Part shown: piece by piece, positions 56,327 through 64,000 of the stretch | Numbering within the stretch: the stretch's first letter is position 1 | Layout: each line of letters opens with the position of its first letter | Assembly: GCF_005233515.1 (NCBI RefSeq) | Contig: NZ_QFZZ01000001.1 | Location: 339,320 to 403,319 of the forward strand | Source of the DNA: Pseudomonas sp. CFBP13508 | GTDB taxonomy: Bacteria; Pseudomonadota; Gammaproteobacteria; Pseudomonadales; Pseudomonadaceae | Reading direction: 5' to 3' | DNA: 64,000 bases | The notes under the pieces: model-generated | Told to the model about the DNA's origin: nothing | The model's input: only the letters and a program-made list of their open reading frames with translations | Database searches by the model: none | Program-made: the position numbers and the translations under genes

Positions 56327-57253
56327 TCAGCGAGTAAGCGTTTCCGGCGCCACCACCCACACACTACAAGGCATTTTGTACAACAGATGCTCGACCGTAC
56401 TGCCAACCAGTCGGGCGATTCCTCGATGGGTGACGCGGCCCATTACGATCACATCGATGTCGTAAGCATCGGCATAGCTGGAAAGCACCTTGGCGGGATC
56501 GCCCACAATCATGTGCTGGTTCTCTGCTGGAATGTTGTTACGTTCAGCCAACGCCTGGAAGGCTTCGCCTTGGGCCTCGAACAGTTTTTTGGCTGCGCTG
56601 GAAGAAAAGATCGCGGACGCGTTATTGAAGCCGAACTCGGCAGCGCTGATCGATGATAGGTCGTGGGCATAAATCACGTCCAGGCTGCCATTGCAGATAC
56701 TGGCCAGTCTTGCTGCTTCGCGCAGGATGCGATCGTTGAGGCCCTGGTATTGGCCATCACGATGGAAGGGGTCGACCGCCGCGACGATTCGGCGTGGCAG
56801 AGCGTGTTGAACCTGGCTGACAAAATGCAGCGGCACCGGGCATTCGCGCAACAGATGGATGTCCAGCGGGGTGAACATCAGTCGCGACAGAACTGATTCG
56901 TGCTCCAGAGCCTTTATAAGGACAGCCATCGGCTGTTCCTTCAAATGAATGAGGATTTCCTTCAAAGGATTGTCCACCCAGACTACCTCGGTGGTGACGG
57001 TCACCCCGATCTTGCGCAGCGGCCGGGCCTGGTCTTCGAGCCATTGATGATGGCGTTCGACATAGCCCAGGCGCATCTGCTCCAGGGCTTGCTCGTTGAC
57101 CATTCCTGCGGTCGCCAGGCCCTCCAGATAATCAAACGCGACAATATGCAGTGCGGCATCCGACGCTTTGGCCAGTGCGGCGGCGCGGTCGAACGCCGGA
57201 CTGTTTTTCATCAGCGGCGACACGACCAGCATGAAACGCGATTGCTCAGACAT
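56327..57253 (-). CDS. Universal stress protein, double domain (1)
   Basis: 308 aa, two UspA-type domains (MLVVSPLMKNSPAFDRAAALAKA and RRIVAAVDPFHRDGQYQGLNDRILREAARLA, ending DIDVIVMGRVTHRGIARLVGSTVEHLLYKMPCSVWVVAP). The second domain has the G-x2-G-x9-S/T pattern for ATP. ATG 57253 follows GGAG by 8 nt. An ANR-like box lies 97 nt upstream. Confidence 0.9.
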   Translation of the reverse strand: MSEQSRFMLVVSPLMKNSPAFDRAAALAKASDAALHIVAFDYLEGLATAGMVNEQALEQMRLGYVERHHQWLEDQARPLRKIGVTVTTEVVWVDNPLKEILIHLKEQPMAVLIKALEHESVLSRLMFTPLDIHLLRECPVPLHFVSQVQHALPRRIVAAVDPFHRDGQYQGLNDRILREAARLASICNGSLDVIYAHDLSSISAAEFGFNNASAIFSSSAAKKLFEAQGEAFQALAERNNIPAENQHMIVGDPAKVLSSYADAYDIDVIVMGRVTHRGIARLVGSTVEHLLYKMPCSVWVVAPETLTR

Positions 57254-57349
57254 GACAGAACTCCCGAGGTAGTCACCCAGGCATTGCGTGCATGCCTGGA
57301 ATGAATAGTGGCGCATGCGCTTATCCTGGAGCGAGCCAGCAGGACGGGG

Positions 57350-57363
57350 TTGATATTTATCAA
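57350..57363. promoter_or_regulatory. ANR/FNR box
   Basis: TTGAT-ATTT-ATCAA, exact consensus. It lies 97 nt before the Usp(1) start on the minus strand. Confidence 0.85.
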
Positions 57364-57427
57364 CCATACATCAGCGCGTGGTCGTGAGCGGATGTACGGT
57401 CGAGCAAGACCACTGATCCTCGGATAG

Positions 57428-57441
57428 TTGACCATTATCAA
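57428..57441. promoter_or_regulatory. ANR/FNR-like box
   Basis: TTGAC-CATT-ATCAA, one deviation. 67 nt before the ADH start. Confidence 0.75.
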
Positions 57442-57507
57442 CTACGACCCTGCCGCCGCGGCTCAAGCTCTGCTCTGCACTCACCTGTCGGCGGAGGGAA
57501 AGCCATC

Positions 57508-58581
57508 ATGGCCACCATGAAAGCCGCAATATTCGTTGAAAAAAACCGCATCGTGCTCGATGACAAGCCGATTCCCGAGGTCGGGCCGCTGGATGCGTTG
57601 ATCCGCGTGACCACCACCACCATTTGCGGCACCGACGTGCATATCCTGCGCGGCGAATACCCAGTGGCCAGAGGACTGACCATCGGCCACGAACCGGTCG
57701 GCATCATTGAGCGATTGGGCTCGCAAGTACTCGGTTTTGTCGAAGGGCAGCGGGTGATCGCCGGGGCCATCACCCCCAGCGGGCACAGTTACGCGTGCCT
57801 GTGTGGCTGCGGCTCGCAGGACGGCCCCGACACCCGGCACGGCTTCAAGGCCATCGGCGGCTGGAAGTTTGGCAACACGATCGACGGTTGCCAGGCCGAG
57901 TACGTGTTGGTACCGGATGCACAGGCCAACCTGTGCCCGATCCCCGATCAGTTGAGCGATGAACAGGTGCTGATGTGCCCGGACATCATGTCCACCGGGT
58001 TCTCGGGGGCCGAGCGCGGCGAGATCGCCATCGGCGACGCTGTCGCGGTATTTGCATTGGGCCCGATCGGGCTCTGCGCCGTGGCCGGAGCACGCCTGAA
58101 GGGCGCCACCACGATTATCGGTGTCGACGCGGTGGCCGAACGCATGGCCATGGCGCACCGACTGGGCGCGACCCATACCGTCAATTTCAAGGACGGCAAT
58201 GTGGTAGAGCAGATCATGGCATTGACCGATGGCCGTGGCGTGGATGTGTCCATCGAAGCGCTGGGCACCCAAGGCACGTTCGAGTCGGCATTGCGGGTGC
58301 TGCGCCCGGGCGGGCGCTTGTCCAGCCTCGGGGTGTATTCCAGCGATCTGCACATCCCGCTCGGCGCGTTTGCCGCCGGATTGGGCGATTACAGCATCGT
58401 TTCCACCCTGTGCCCGGGCGGCAAGGAACGCATGCGTCGACTGATGGCCGTGGTGCAGAGCGGCGCCGTCGATCTGTCACCGCTGGTGACTCACCGTTTC
58501 AGACTGGACGACATCGAGCAGGCGTATGAGTTGTTCGCTCATCAACGCGACGGAGTCATGAAAGTCGCAATCACTCCATGA
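57508..58581 (+). CDS. Zn alcohol dehydrogenase of the secondary-ADH type
   Basis: 357-aa MDR protein. Catalytic Zn ligands: Cys in TTTTICGTDVH, His-Glu in IGHEPVG, Asp in CPDIMSTGFSGAE. GGWKFGNTIDG, VDLSPLVTH and TLCPGGKERMR closely match Clostridium/Thermoanaerobacter secondary ADHs (NADP). Probably oxidises or reduces a small alcohol/carbonyl during low oxygen. GGAGGG precedes ATG. Divergent from Usp(1). Confidence 0.85.
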   Translation: MATMKAAIFVEKNRIVLDDKPIPEVGPLDALIRVTTTTICGTDVHILRGEYPVARGLTIGHEPVGIIERLGSQVLGFVEGQRVIAGAITPSGHSYACLCGCGSQDGPDTRHGFKAIGGWKFGNTIDGCQAEYVLVPDAQANLCPIPDQLSDEQVLMCPDIMSTGFSGAERGEIAIGDAVAVFALGPIGLCAVAGARLKGATTIIGVDAVAERMAMAHRLGATHTVNFKDGNVVEQIMALTDGRGVDVSIEALGTQGTFESALRVLRPGGRLSSLGVYSSDLHIPLGAFAAGLGDYSIVSTLCPGGKERMRRLMAVVQSGAVDLSPLVTHRFRLDDIEQAYELFAHQRDGVMKVAITP

Positions 58582-58841
58582 AAGCACCTTGGCGTGCCGC
58601 TGAAACCGGGGTTTCCATGAACATCAAGATCACTGAAAAACACGCTCCCCACGGCTGGGTCGTGCACATGGATGACTGGGATGTGGGCTTCAGGAGCCTC
58701 AAGGCTGCGCAGGAATTTGTCGAGGTGCTTGAGGCCCGTATCAACGCCCCTCACGAGTGGCCGAATGCGTTTGCCCAGTCGTTGCCAGCAAGGCCGGCAA
58801 CGGCTCGCCGCATCAGCGCAAGCGTTGAATGCTCGCCATAA
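58578..58841 (+). CDS. Small hypothetical protein
   Basis: 87 aa starting with an ATG that overlaps the ADH stop (ATGA). A later ATG at 58617 (MNIKITEKHAPHGWVVHMDDWDVGF) gives 74 aa. The core looks like a compact, acidic domain (KSLKAAQEFVEVLEARI-like helix). No family known to me; it is translationally coupled to ADH. Confidence 0.5.
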   Translation: MKAPWRAAETGVSMNIKITEKHAPHGWVVHMDDWDVGFRSLKAAQEFVEVLEARINAPHEWPNAFAQSLPARPATARRISASVECSP

Positions 58842-58878
58842 GCCGAGCAGGGTGCGCAAACCCTGCGGGACGCTACCC

Positions 58879-60120
58879 ATGAATGAGGTTTTTGATCTGT
58901 CCGGCGCCGCTGCGGCGTTGGGGATCGGCATGCTCATCGGTCTTGAGCGTGAACGGCACAAGGGTACTGGCGATGCGCGACACTGCGCCGGCTTGCGCAC
59001 GTTCGCCATTACCGCGCTGCTGGGATATGTCGCGTTACTAGTCGGCGGCGGCCTGCTGCTGGGGATCATCGCCGGCTGTGTCACGTTGCTGACCAGCGTC
59101 GCGTACTGGCGCAGTCAGAGCGACGATCCCGGGGTGACCAGCGAGGTGGCGTTGATCGCGGTGCTGGTCCTGGGCGCGTTGTGCGCAACTGCGCCGGCGC
59201 TGGCCATTGCCCTTGGCGTGGTGATTGCGGGCCTTCTGGCGTATCGCCAGGCGCTGCATCACTTTGCCAACAGCCAGTTGTCCGAAACGGAAATGCGTGA
59301 TGGCCTGATCCTGCTGATCGCAGCGCTGGTGATACTGCCTTTGGCACCGGACCGATATATCGGCCCGTACGCCGCGATCAATCTGCGCACCATTTGTACC
59401 GTGACGGTGTTGCTGATGCTGGTCGGCGCGTTCGGCCACATTGCCGTCCGCGCCCTGGGCTCGCGCTATGGCTACGTCATCAGCGCGATTGCATCCGGCT
59501 TCGCCTCCAGTACCGTGACGATCGCGACCATGGGCCAACGCCTTGCCCATGAGCCGGACAACATCCGCATCCTCAGCGCGGCGGCGATTTTTTCCAATCT
59601 CGCGACGGTGATACAGATCGGCCTGATCCTGACGATGGTTGATGCGGATCTGCTGAACAGTTTATGGGCGCCACTGCTCTTCGGCTTGATCGCTACGATG
59701 TTGTACGGCGCCTGCCTGATGTTCCCCGACCCCACGCGAGGGAGCCGCAGCAAGCCGGTCGACACGGCAGGAGCGTTCAATCTGAAACTCGCGGTCATCG
59801 TGACACTGACCCTTACCGGCATCACATTCGTCTCCTCGGCCATGCTCAGCCACTTTGGTCAGGCAGGCTTGTGGCTGACCGCAATGCTTTCGGGCTTTGC
59901 CGATGCGCACTCTGCAACAGCGTCCATCGCCAGCCTGGCCAAGGCGGGCCAGGTGCCTTATGACTCGATAGCGGTGCCAGCGCTGATTGCCGTCAGCAGT
60001 AACTCGGTGAGCAAATGCGTGGTGGCGTGGGTCAGCGGCGGCAGGCGTTTCTCTGCCTGCGTGATCCCGGGCCAGATATTGCTGACCTTGGCCATGTGGG
60101 CGGGCACTGTGCTGTTTTGA
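58879..60120 (+). CDS. MgtC/DUF4010-family membrane protein
   Basis: 413 aa, about 11-12 helices. N-terminal MgtC-like LGIGMLIGLERERHKGTGDARHCAGLRTFAITALLG, C-terminal DUF4010 (SGFADAHSATASIASLAKAG). Function of this combination is unknown; MgtC relatives affect ATP synthase or Mg2+ adaptation. Confidence 0.8.
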   Translation: MNEVFDLSGAAAALGIGMLIGLERERHKGTGDARHCAGLRTFAITALLGYVALLVGGGLLLGIIAGCVTLLTSVAYWRSQSDDPGVTSEVALIAVLVLGALCATAPALAIALGVVIAGLLAYRQALHHFANSQLSETEMRDGLILLIAALVILPLAPDRYIGPYAAINLRTICTVTVLLMLVGAFGHIAVRALGSRYGYVISAIASGFASSTVTIATMGQRLAHEPDNIRILSAAAIFSNLATVIQIGLILTMVDADLLNSLWAPLLFGLIATMLYGACLMFPDPTRGSRSKPVDTAGAFNLKLAVIVTLTLTGITFVSSAMLSHFGQAGLWLTAMLSGFADAHSATASIASLAKAGQVPYDSIAVPALIAVSSNSVSKCVVAWVSGGRRFSACVIPGQILLTLAMWAGTVLF

Positions 60121-60138
60121 GCACAATCGGTGCTCTTG

Positions 60139-60152
60139 CTGATAAAGATCAA
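60139..60152. promoter_or_regulatory. ANR-like box
   Basis: CTGAT-AAAG-ATCAA, one deviation, 65 nt before the Usp(2) start. Confidence 0.65.
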
Positions 60153-60216
60153 GCTGCCAATGGCCACAGCACTCACCCTGAAGTCTGTTTCTCCTGGCTG
60201 GCCGCCGAGGTATCCC

Positions 60217-61140
60217 ATGTCACAGACTCCGCGTTTACTGTTGATCGCTCCTTCAGCCATGGAGCGCACGCCGGCGTTCGAGCGCGCGGCTGCACTGGCC
60301 CAGGCCATGCAGTTGCCGCTGCACATCGTGGCCTTCGACTACTTGCAGGCGCTGGCCGTGGCAGGGCTGTTTGCCCCCGAGCAGATCCGCCTCGCCCGCG
60401 ATGGTTATCTGCGCACTCACCGGCAGTGGCTCGCAGAGCAGGCTTCATTGCTGGCGAGGCATCAGATCATGGTCACCAGCGAAGTGATGTGGGTCCAGGA
60501 TCCCTTCGCCGAGATCCTGCAGTTCATCAACGAAATGCCGTTGCTATTGATCATCAAGGATGTGCAGCACGAGTCCGTGCTGGAGCGTATTTTCTACACC
60601 CCGCTGGACTGGCAACTGTTGCGCGATTGCCCGGTGCCGGTGCATCTGGTGACCGACGACACCCATCCGCGCCCACGCCGTGTGCTGGCCATCGTCGATG
60701 TCTTGCGCAGCGAAGAGCAGGACTGCGTGTTCAACGATCAGATCATCGATGCCGCCGCCCAACTCGCCGCGCAGTGCGATGCCAGTCTAGATGTGGTGCA
60801 TGTTTACGACTGGACGGCGGTTTACGCCACGGACATGGGGTTCGGCGCATTGCCGCTGGCCACCGGGATTCATGAAGCGCTGGGCACTGCGCAGCATGAG
60901 GCATTTACGGCCTTGGCCGAGCGCCACGGCGTGCCGGTCTCATGCCGGCACTTCATCGAGGGCGCACCAGTGCGCAGTATCTGCGGGTTCGCCATCGACA
61001 AGCAGATTGACGTCATTGTCATGGGCACAGTGCAGCACCACGGCTTGAGCAAGTTGTTAGGCACCACCGCCGAACAGCTGCTGCATCGGGCACCTTGCAG
61101 TGTGTTGGCGATCAAGCCGCAACCCACACTGCAATCCTGA
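60217..61140 (+). CDS. Universal stress protein, double domain (2)
   Basis: 307 aa, two Usp domains (LLLIAPSAMERTPAFERAAALAQA and RRVLAIVDVLRSEEQDCVFNDQIIDAAAQLAAQ; ends DVIVMGTVQHHGLSKLLGTTAEQLLHRAPCSVLAIKP). ATG 60217 follows GAGG by 6 nt. It shares wording with Usp(1) and Usp(3), including ECPVPLH / DCPVPVH / ECPIPVH, showing a recent paralogue set. Confidence 0.9.
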   Translation: MSQTPRLLLIAPSAMERTPAFERAAALAQAMQLPLHIVAFDYLQALAVAGLFAPEQIRLARDGYLRTHRQWLAEQASLLARHQIMVTSEVMWVQDPFAEILQFINEMPLLLIIKDVQHESVLERIFYTPLDWQLLRDCPVPVHLVTDDTHPRPRRVLAIVDVLRSEEQDCVFNDQIIDAAAQLAAQCDASLDVVHVYDWTAVYATDMGFGALPLATGIHEALGTAQHEAFTALAERHGVPVSCRHFIEGAPVRSICGFAIDKQIDVIVMGTVQHHGLSKLLGTTAEQLLHRAPCSVLAIKPQPTLQS

Positions 61141-61146
61141 AACACG

Positions 61147-61189
61147 ATCGCCCCGAGGTGCGTCGTTGGCCGACCCACCTCGGGGCGAT
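61147..61189. terminator. Bidirectional terminator
   Basis: 14-bp stem ATCGCCCCGAGGTG / CACCTCGGGGCGAT between Usp(2) and the convergent GNAT gene. TCATTT follows on the + side and a GTGTTT-like run on the minus side. Confidence 0.8.
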
Positions 61190-61193
61190 TCAT

Positions 61194-61757
61194 TTACAGG
61201 TCAAGACGATGAATGACCTGGCGTGCGTCGTCCGGATCATTGTGGGTTTCGCAGCCCAGGCTTTTGGCCAGATCGCGCATCGCCGCGTTACTGGCGGCAT
61301 CGACCGAGTACATCTGGCGGAATCCGTTGCGGCGGGCTGCCTTGATCAGATGCTCCATCAGCAACGTGCCCAGCCCCAAGTGCTGCCATTCATCGGCGAC
61401 CGTCACCGCGCACTCGCATTGATGGGCGCCTGTGCCGGCATAGCGGCTGATGCCGATTTCGATCAACTTGCCGTTCTCGTGAACCAGTGCAATGAAGGCG
61501 GTGCGCTGTTTGTTATCGGTGTCCATCAACTGGTCTAGCAGAGCGGTGCCGGGTTCGCTGATCTGGGCGAGAAAACGCATGTGCCTGGATTCGGGCGACA
61601 GGCGCTTGATGAAGTCGTATTCGCGCAGGCGATCCTTCTCCGTGAGGGGCCGGATCAATACATGGCGGCCGTCCTTGAGCGCCTCAATCCAGTATTGTCC
61701 GGCGACCGCCGCATAAGCGGCCACGGCCTGATCGTTGTGGTCTTTGACGGTGAGCAT
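61194..61757 (-). CDS. GNAT acetyltransferase (2)
   Basis: 187 aa. A lead segment RHVLIRPLTEKDRLREYDFIKRLSPESRHMRFLAQ is followed by a GNAT core (CECAVTVADEWQHLGLGTLLMEHLIKAARRNGF, FRQMYSVDAASNAAMRDLAKSLGC). Resembles the GNAT part of protein acetyltransferases that pair with NDP-forming acyl-CoA synthetases. ATG 61757 has GGAG 7 nt upstream; ATG 61763 has only 2 nt spacing. An ANR-like box lies 88 nt upstream. Confidence 0.85.
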   Translation of the reverse strand: MLTVKDHNDQAVAAYAAVAGQYWIEALKDGRHVLIRPLTEKDRLREYDFIKRLSPESRHMRFLAQISEPGTALLDQLMDTDNKQRTAFIALVHENGKLIEIGISRYAGTGAHQCECAVTVADEWQHLGLGTLLMEHLIKAARRNGFRQMYSVDAASNAAMRDLAKSLGCETHNDPDDARQVIHRLDL

Positions 61758-61844
61758 GGTCATTCTCCATCCGGTTCGAAAGGCTGGCGGACGGTGAAAA
61801 AGCGTCCGCTTGCCTTCCTTCTACGCGGTTGCCCACGGCGACAT

Positions 61845-61858
61845 CTGATCTACATCAG
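61845..61858. promoter_or_regulatory. ANR-like palindrome
   Basis: CTGAT-CTAC-ATCAG, symmetrical, one deviation per half, 88 nt before the GNAT start. Confidence 0.55.
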
Positions 61859-61881
61859 ACGCCTCTTTCATTGACCCGGGC

Positions 61882-61895
61882 TTGATGTAAATCAA
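61882..61895. promoter_or_regulatory. ANR/FNR box
   Basis: TTGAT-GTAA-ATCAA, exact consensus, 75 nt before the Usp(3) start. Confidence 0.85.
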
Positions 61896-61969
61896 CGCCG
61901 GGCAAGGGCGAGCGGGCGCAGTCTTGAAGCCTGCCGGCCCACCGCGCCGGTGCCGAGCGGAGGTGTGTG

Positions 61970-62881
61970 ATGGGCCAATATGAACGTCTGTTGCTGGTCG
62001 CCGACCAGACGCTGCATCAATCGGCGGCGATGCTGCGTGCCATCGCGCTGGCCAAGGCGAGCGGGGCGGCGCTGGATGTGCGGGCCTTTGTTTCGCCGGT
62101 GCCGATCACCCATCTGTGGGAGGAAAAAATCGATGACGTGGATGCTCAGCGCTATCAGCGGCGCTACCGGCGCTGGGTGGCCGATGAGCTCGAGCAGCTC
62201 AGCAACCAGGGGCTGGACGGCACCGTTGACGTGGTCTTCTCCAGCCATCCGCTGCTGGACATCCTCAAGACCGTCCATGTGCTCAAGCCCGACCTGTTGA
62301 TCAAGGACGTGCGACTGGAACCGGCGCTCAAACGCGTGTTCATCACGCCGCTCGATTGCCACCTGCTGCGTGAGTGTCCGATCCCGGTGCATCTGGTCAA
62401 TCAGATTCGCTATGCGTTGCCGCATCGTGTCGTGGCAGCCGTGGACCCGTTCGATCCGGATACCCAAATCAGTGGCTTGAACGACGTGATCATACGGTCG
62501 GCGAACGCTTTGGCGGTGCAATGCGACGTGCCGTTGCACCTGCTCTGCGCCTACGATTTGTCCGCCGCTTTCAACGGCGATGCACCAATGATCAACGGTG
62601 GCTGGAACGAAGATTTGGCCAACGAACTGCGTCAGACACTGCATCAGGCTTTTGTCGCCCTTGCCGATCGCCACGGCGTGCCCCCTGAGCGTCGACACTT
62701 CGTCATGGGCCATCCAGTGCAGGTCATCAATGAGTTCGTCGAGCAGTACCTGGCCGACGTGGTGGTGATGGGCACGGTTCATCGCGTGGGCATCGAACGC
62801 GTGATCGGCAGCACCACCGAGCGCGCCTTGTATTCGGTGCCGGGGAGCATTCTGGCGGTGAGGAAAGAGCCTGTGCGGTGA
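61970..62881 (+). CDS. Universal stress protein, double domain (3)
   Basis: 303 aa, two Usp domains (RLLLVADQTLHQSAAMLRAIALAKA; HRVVAAVDPFDPDTQISGLNDVIIRSANALA; VVVMGTVHRVGIERVIGSTTERALYSVPGSILAV). ATG 61970 follows GGAGG by 6 nt; the GTG at 61967 is not needed. Confidence 0.9.
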   Translation: MGQYERLLLVADQTLHQSAAMLRAIALAKASGAALDVRAFVSPVPITHLWEEKIDDVDAQRYQRRYRRWVADELEQLSNQGLDGTVDVVFSSHPLLDILKTVHVLKPDLLIKDVRLEPALKRVFITPLDCHLLRECPIPVHLVNQIRYALPHRVVAAVDPFDPDTQISGLNDVIIRSANALAVQCDVPLHLLCAYDLSAAFNGDAPMINGGWNEDLANELRQTLHQAFVALADRHGVPPERRHFVMGHPVQVINEFVEQYLADVVVMGTVHRVGIERVIGSTTERALYSVPGSILAVRKEPVR

Positions 62882-62895
62882 GCATGATCGCAGCG

Positions 62896-62925
62896 TAGCG
62901 AGCCGGCCTGTTCGCTGGCTCGCTA
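62896..62925. terminator. Terminator-like hairpin between convergent genes
   Basis: TAGCGAGCC / GGCTCGCTA stem with 12-nt loop between Usp(3) and the binding-protein gene. No T-tract. Confidence 0.5.
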
Positions 62926-63828
62926 GGGTATTGCATAGATCCTGAAGAGCTTTTTGGCGGCACTGCTGGCGCCGCCCAGATGTTTGTCGAATGCCTGTTC
63001 AATTTCGCCGGATCGGTACATGTCACTCAGCGCAGTGTCGACCAGCAGACGAAAGTCCTCATCCTCTCGATCCACTGCCATCGCCGTCGGTGCGTACTCG
63101 AAAATCCGCTCCAGCAGCACCAGGTTGCCCGATGGATAATTTCTGGTCAGCAGATGTTTGAGCAGCATGCGTTCAGCGAAGAAGGCATCGGCTTTGCCAT
63201 TGGCAACCAGATTCAGACCGGCTTCTGCGTTTTCTACGGTGACCAGCGTGGCTACTACACCCAGCAATCGCATCTGCTGTTGTATCCACGTCTCGGTGAC
63301 ACCACCAGCAATGGCGGCATAGGTCTGATTGGCCAGACCACGGTTCACCGTGGCTCGCCATGTTGGCCCGGTATGGGCCACTTTGCCATTCAGCACATTG
63401 AGCAAGGTTTCGGACGCATCCTGGCGCACCACAGCCGAGAGGCCAGCGGTGTAAATCGGCACCGAGTAGCTGACGATCCTGCGCCGCGCCAGCGTGGGTG
63501 GGGTCGGCGTACAAAGAATGTCGATCTTGCCGGAACTGACGGCGTTCATCTCGTCGTTGAGCGAGACCGCTTGGTACTGGATTTTCAACGCCGGCAGATT
63601 CAGATCGATCCTGACCTTGTCGGCTATTTTCAGACAGAGATCGATGGCATAACCGCTGGCTTTATCGGCGTCCTGATCACTGAACGGCATGAAGTCAGGC
63701 ACGTAGCCAAGGATGATCGCTTGACTGGCACGGATGCGCTCCAGCGTGTTGCCATGGGTCACTACCGGTAGCAGCGCAAGGACGCAGGCGAGCAGCAGGT
63801 GGTGGGCTCTGATCAGTTTCACGTTCAT
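62923..63828 (-). CDS. Orphan periplasmic SBP_bac_3 protein
   Basis: 301 aa. Signal peptide to about THG-NT (residue 27), then SQAIILGYVPDFMPFSDQDADKASGYAIDLCLKIADKV and SSGKIDILCTPTPPTLARRRIVSYSVP. A lone amino-acid-type binding protein without a permease or ATPase nearby; it may serve a distant transporter or sensor. The hairpin at 62896 overlaps its 3' end by 3 nt. Confidence 0.85.
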   Translation of the reverse strand: MNVKLIRAHHLLLACVLALLPVVTHGNTLERIRASQAIILGYVPDFMPFSDQDADKASGYAIDLCLKIADKVRIDLNLPALKIQYQAVSLNDEMNAVSSGKIDILCTPTPPTLARRRIVSYSVPIYTAGLSAVVRQDASETLLNVLNGKVAHTGPTWRATVNRGLANQTYAAIAGGVTETWIQQQMRLLGVVATLVTVENAEAGLNLVANGKADAFFAERMLLKHLLTRNYPSGNLVLLERIFEYAPTAMAVDREDEDFRLLVDTALSDMYRSGEIEQAFDKHLGGASSAAKKLFRIYAIP

Positions 63829-63877
63829 GCGCGCGGTTCCTCGAATTCAGATATCTGTGCTGTACCGAAGACTTCGA

Positions 63878-64000
63878 TCAAGGGTTATCAGGCCGGGGGC
63901 CGACAGGCGCAGGGGCATCGACAAAACGTTTGGCAAGGAAACCGTAAAGCAGGTAGCCGAACACCAAGACCAGGATGCCGCCGAACACCGCGTCCTTGCC
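63878..64000 (-). CDS. C-terminal end of an unidentified membrane protein
   Basis: The frame is open to the window edge; the last 40 residues are visible: one helix (FGGILVLVFGYLLYGFLAKRF) and a short polar tail VDAPAPVGPRPDNP. Cannot be identified from this part. Confidence 0.5.
   Translation of the reverse strand, partial: GKDAVFGGILVLVFGYLLYGFLAKRFVDAPAPVGPRPDNP

Noticed and set aside
57481..58353. 290-aa frame antisense to alcohol dehydrogenase
   Set aside because: Shadow of the ADH coding frame.
61892..62782. 296-aa frame antisense to Usp(3)
   Set aside because: His/Gln-rich shadow with no family features.

Overview
The window is about 61% G+C chromosomal DNA from a Pseudomonas of the fluorescens group. 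Evidence: the gacA (TTG start)-uvrC-pgsA-tRNA-Gly-tRNA-Cys block, four REPIN-type pairs, HbcR-type 3-hydroxybutyrate genes, YejABEF and ANR-type boxes. Calls come from reading the sequence; no database search was run.

Layout. (1) 1-2.1 kb: end of a CBS/CorC-domain protein, a GGDEF cyclase, a thioredoxin-like protein. (2) 2.4-9.2 kb: polar amino-acid ABC importer, RidA protein, IclR regulator, PLP enzyme of the D-threonine aldolase/D-serine dehydratase fold and a PfkB kinase, probably for a D- or hydroxy-amino acid; a sigma-54-like promoter and a small dyad precede it. (3) 9.3-17.3 kb: parvulin, hybrid sensor kinase, PilU-like ATPase, and a 1251-aa toxin-like protein with a C-terminal HELFH motif whose ribosome binding site lies in a hairpin. 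(4) 17.3-23.3 kb: 3-hydroxybutyrate catabolism (hbcR, GntP permease, bdhA, acetoacetyl-CoA synthetase) with a sigma-54 promoter and candidate UAS. (5) 23.4-31.8 kb: YejABEF importer, second parvulin, lipase, three-repeat protein. (6) 31.8-33.4 kb: DAHP synthase behind an aromatic leader peptide and a 13-bp terminator, a textbook attenuator layout. (7) 33.5-38.6 kb: GNAT, gacA-uvrC-pgsA, tRNA-Gly, tRNA-Cys, GAF protein, tRNA-Leu(TAA).

(8) 38.5-56.2 kb: a genomic island of about 17.6 kb bounded by an exact 59-bp repeat of the tRNA-Leu 3' end. It carries a truncated integrase, a frameshifted terminase small subunit, a metabolic block (RidA, GNAT-like, chorismate mutase, beta-hydroxyacid dehydrogenase, LysR, MFS pump, SDR, SnoaL-like), a CusRS/HprRS-type two-component system with a CusR-type box next to a cytochrome b and a Tat/lipobox molybdoenzyme, and at its far end a lone 1270-aa SIR2-domain protein that is a strong anti-phage candidate.

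(9) 56.3-64 kb: low-oxygen/stress block with three tandem-type universal stress proteins, a secondary-alcohol-dehydrogenase-like enzyme, an MgtC/DUF4010 protein and a GNAT, with five ANR-like boxes 65-97 nt before start codons. An orphan substrate-binding protein and the end of an unidentified membrane protein finish the window.
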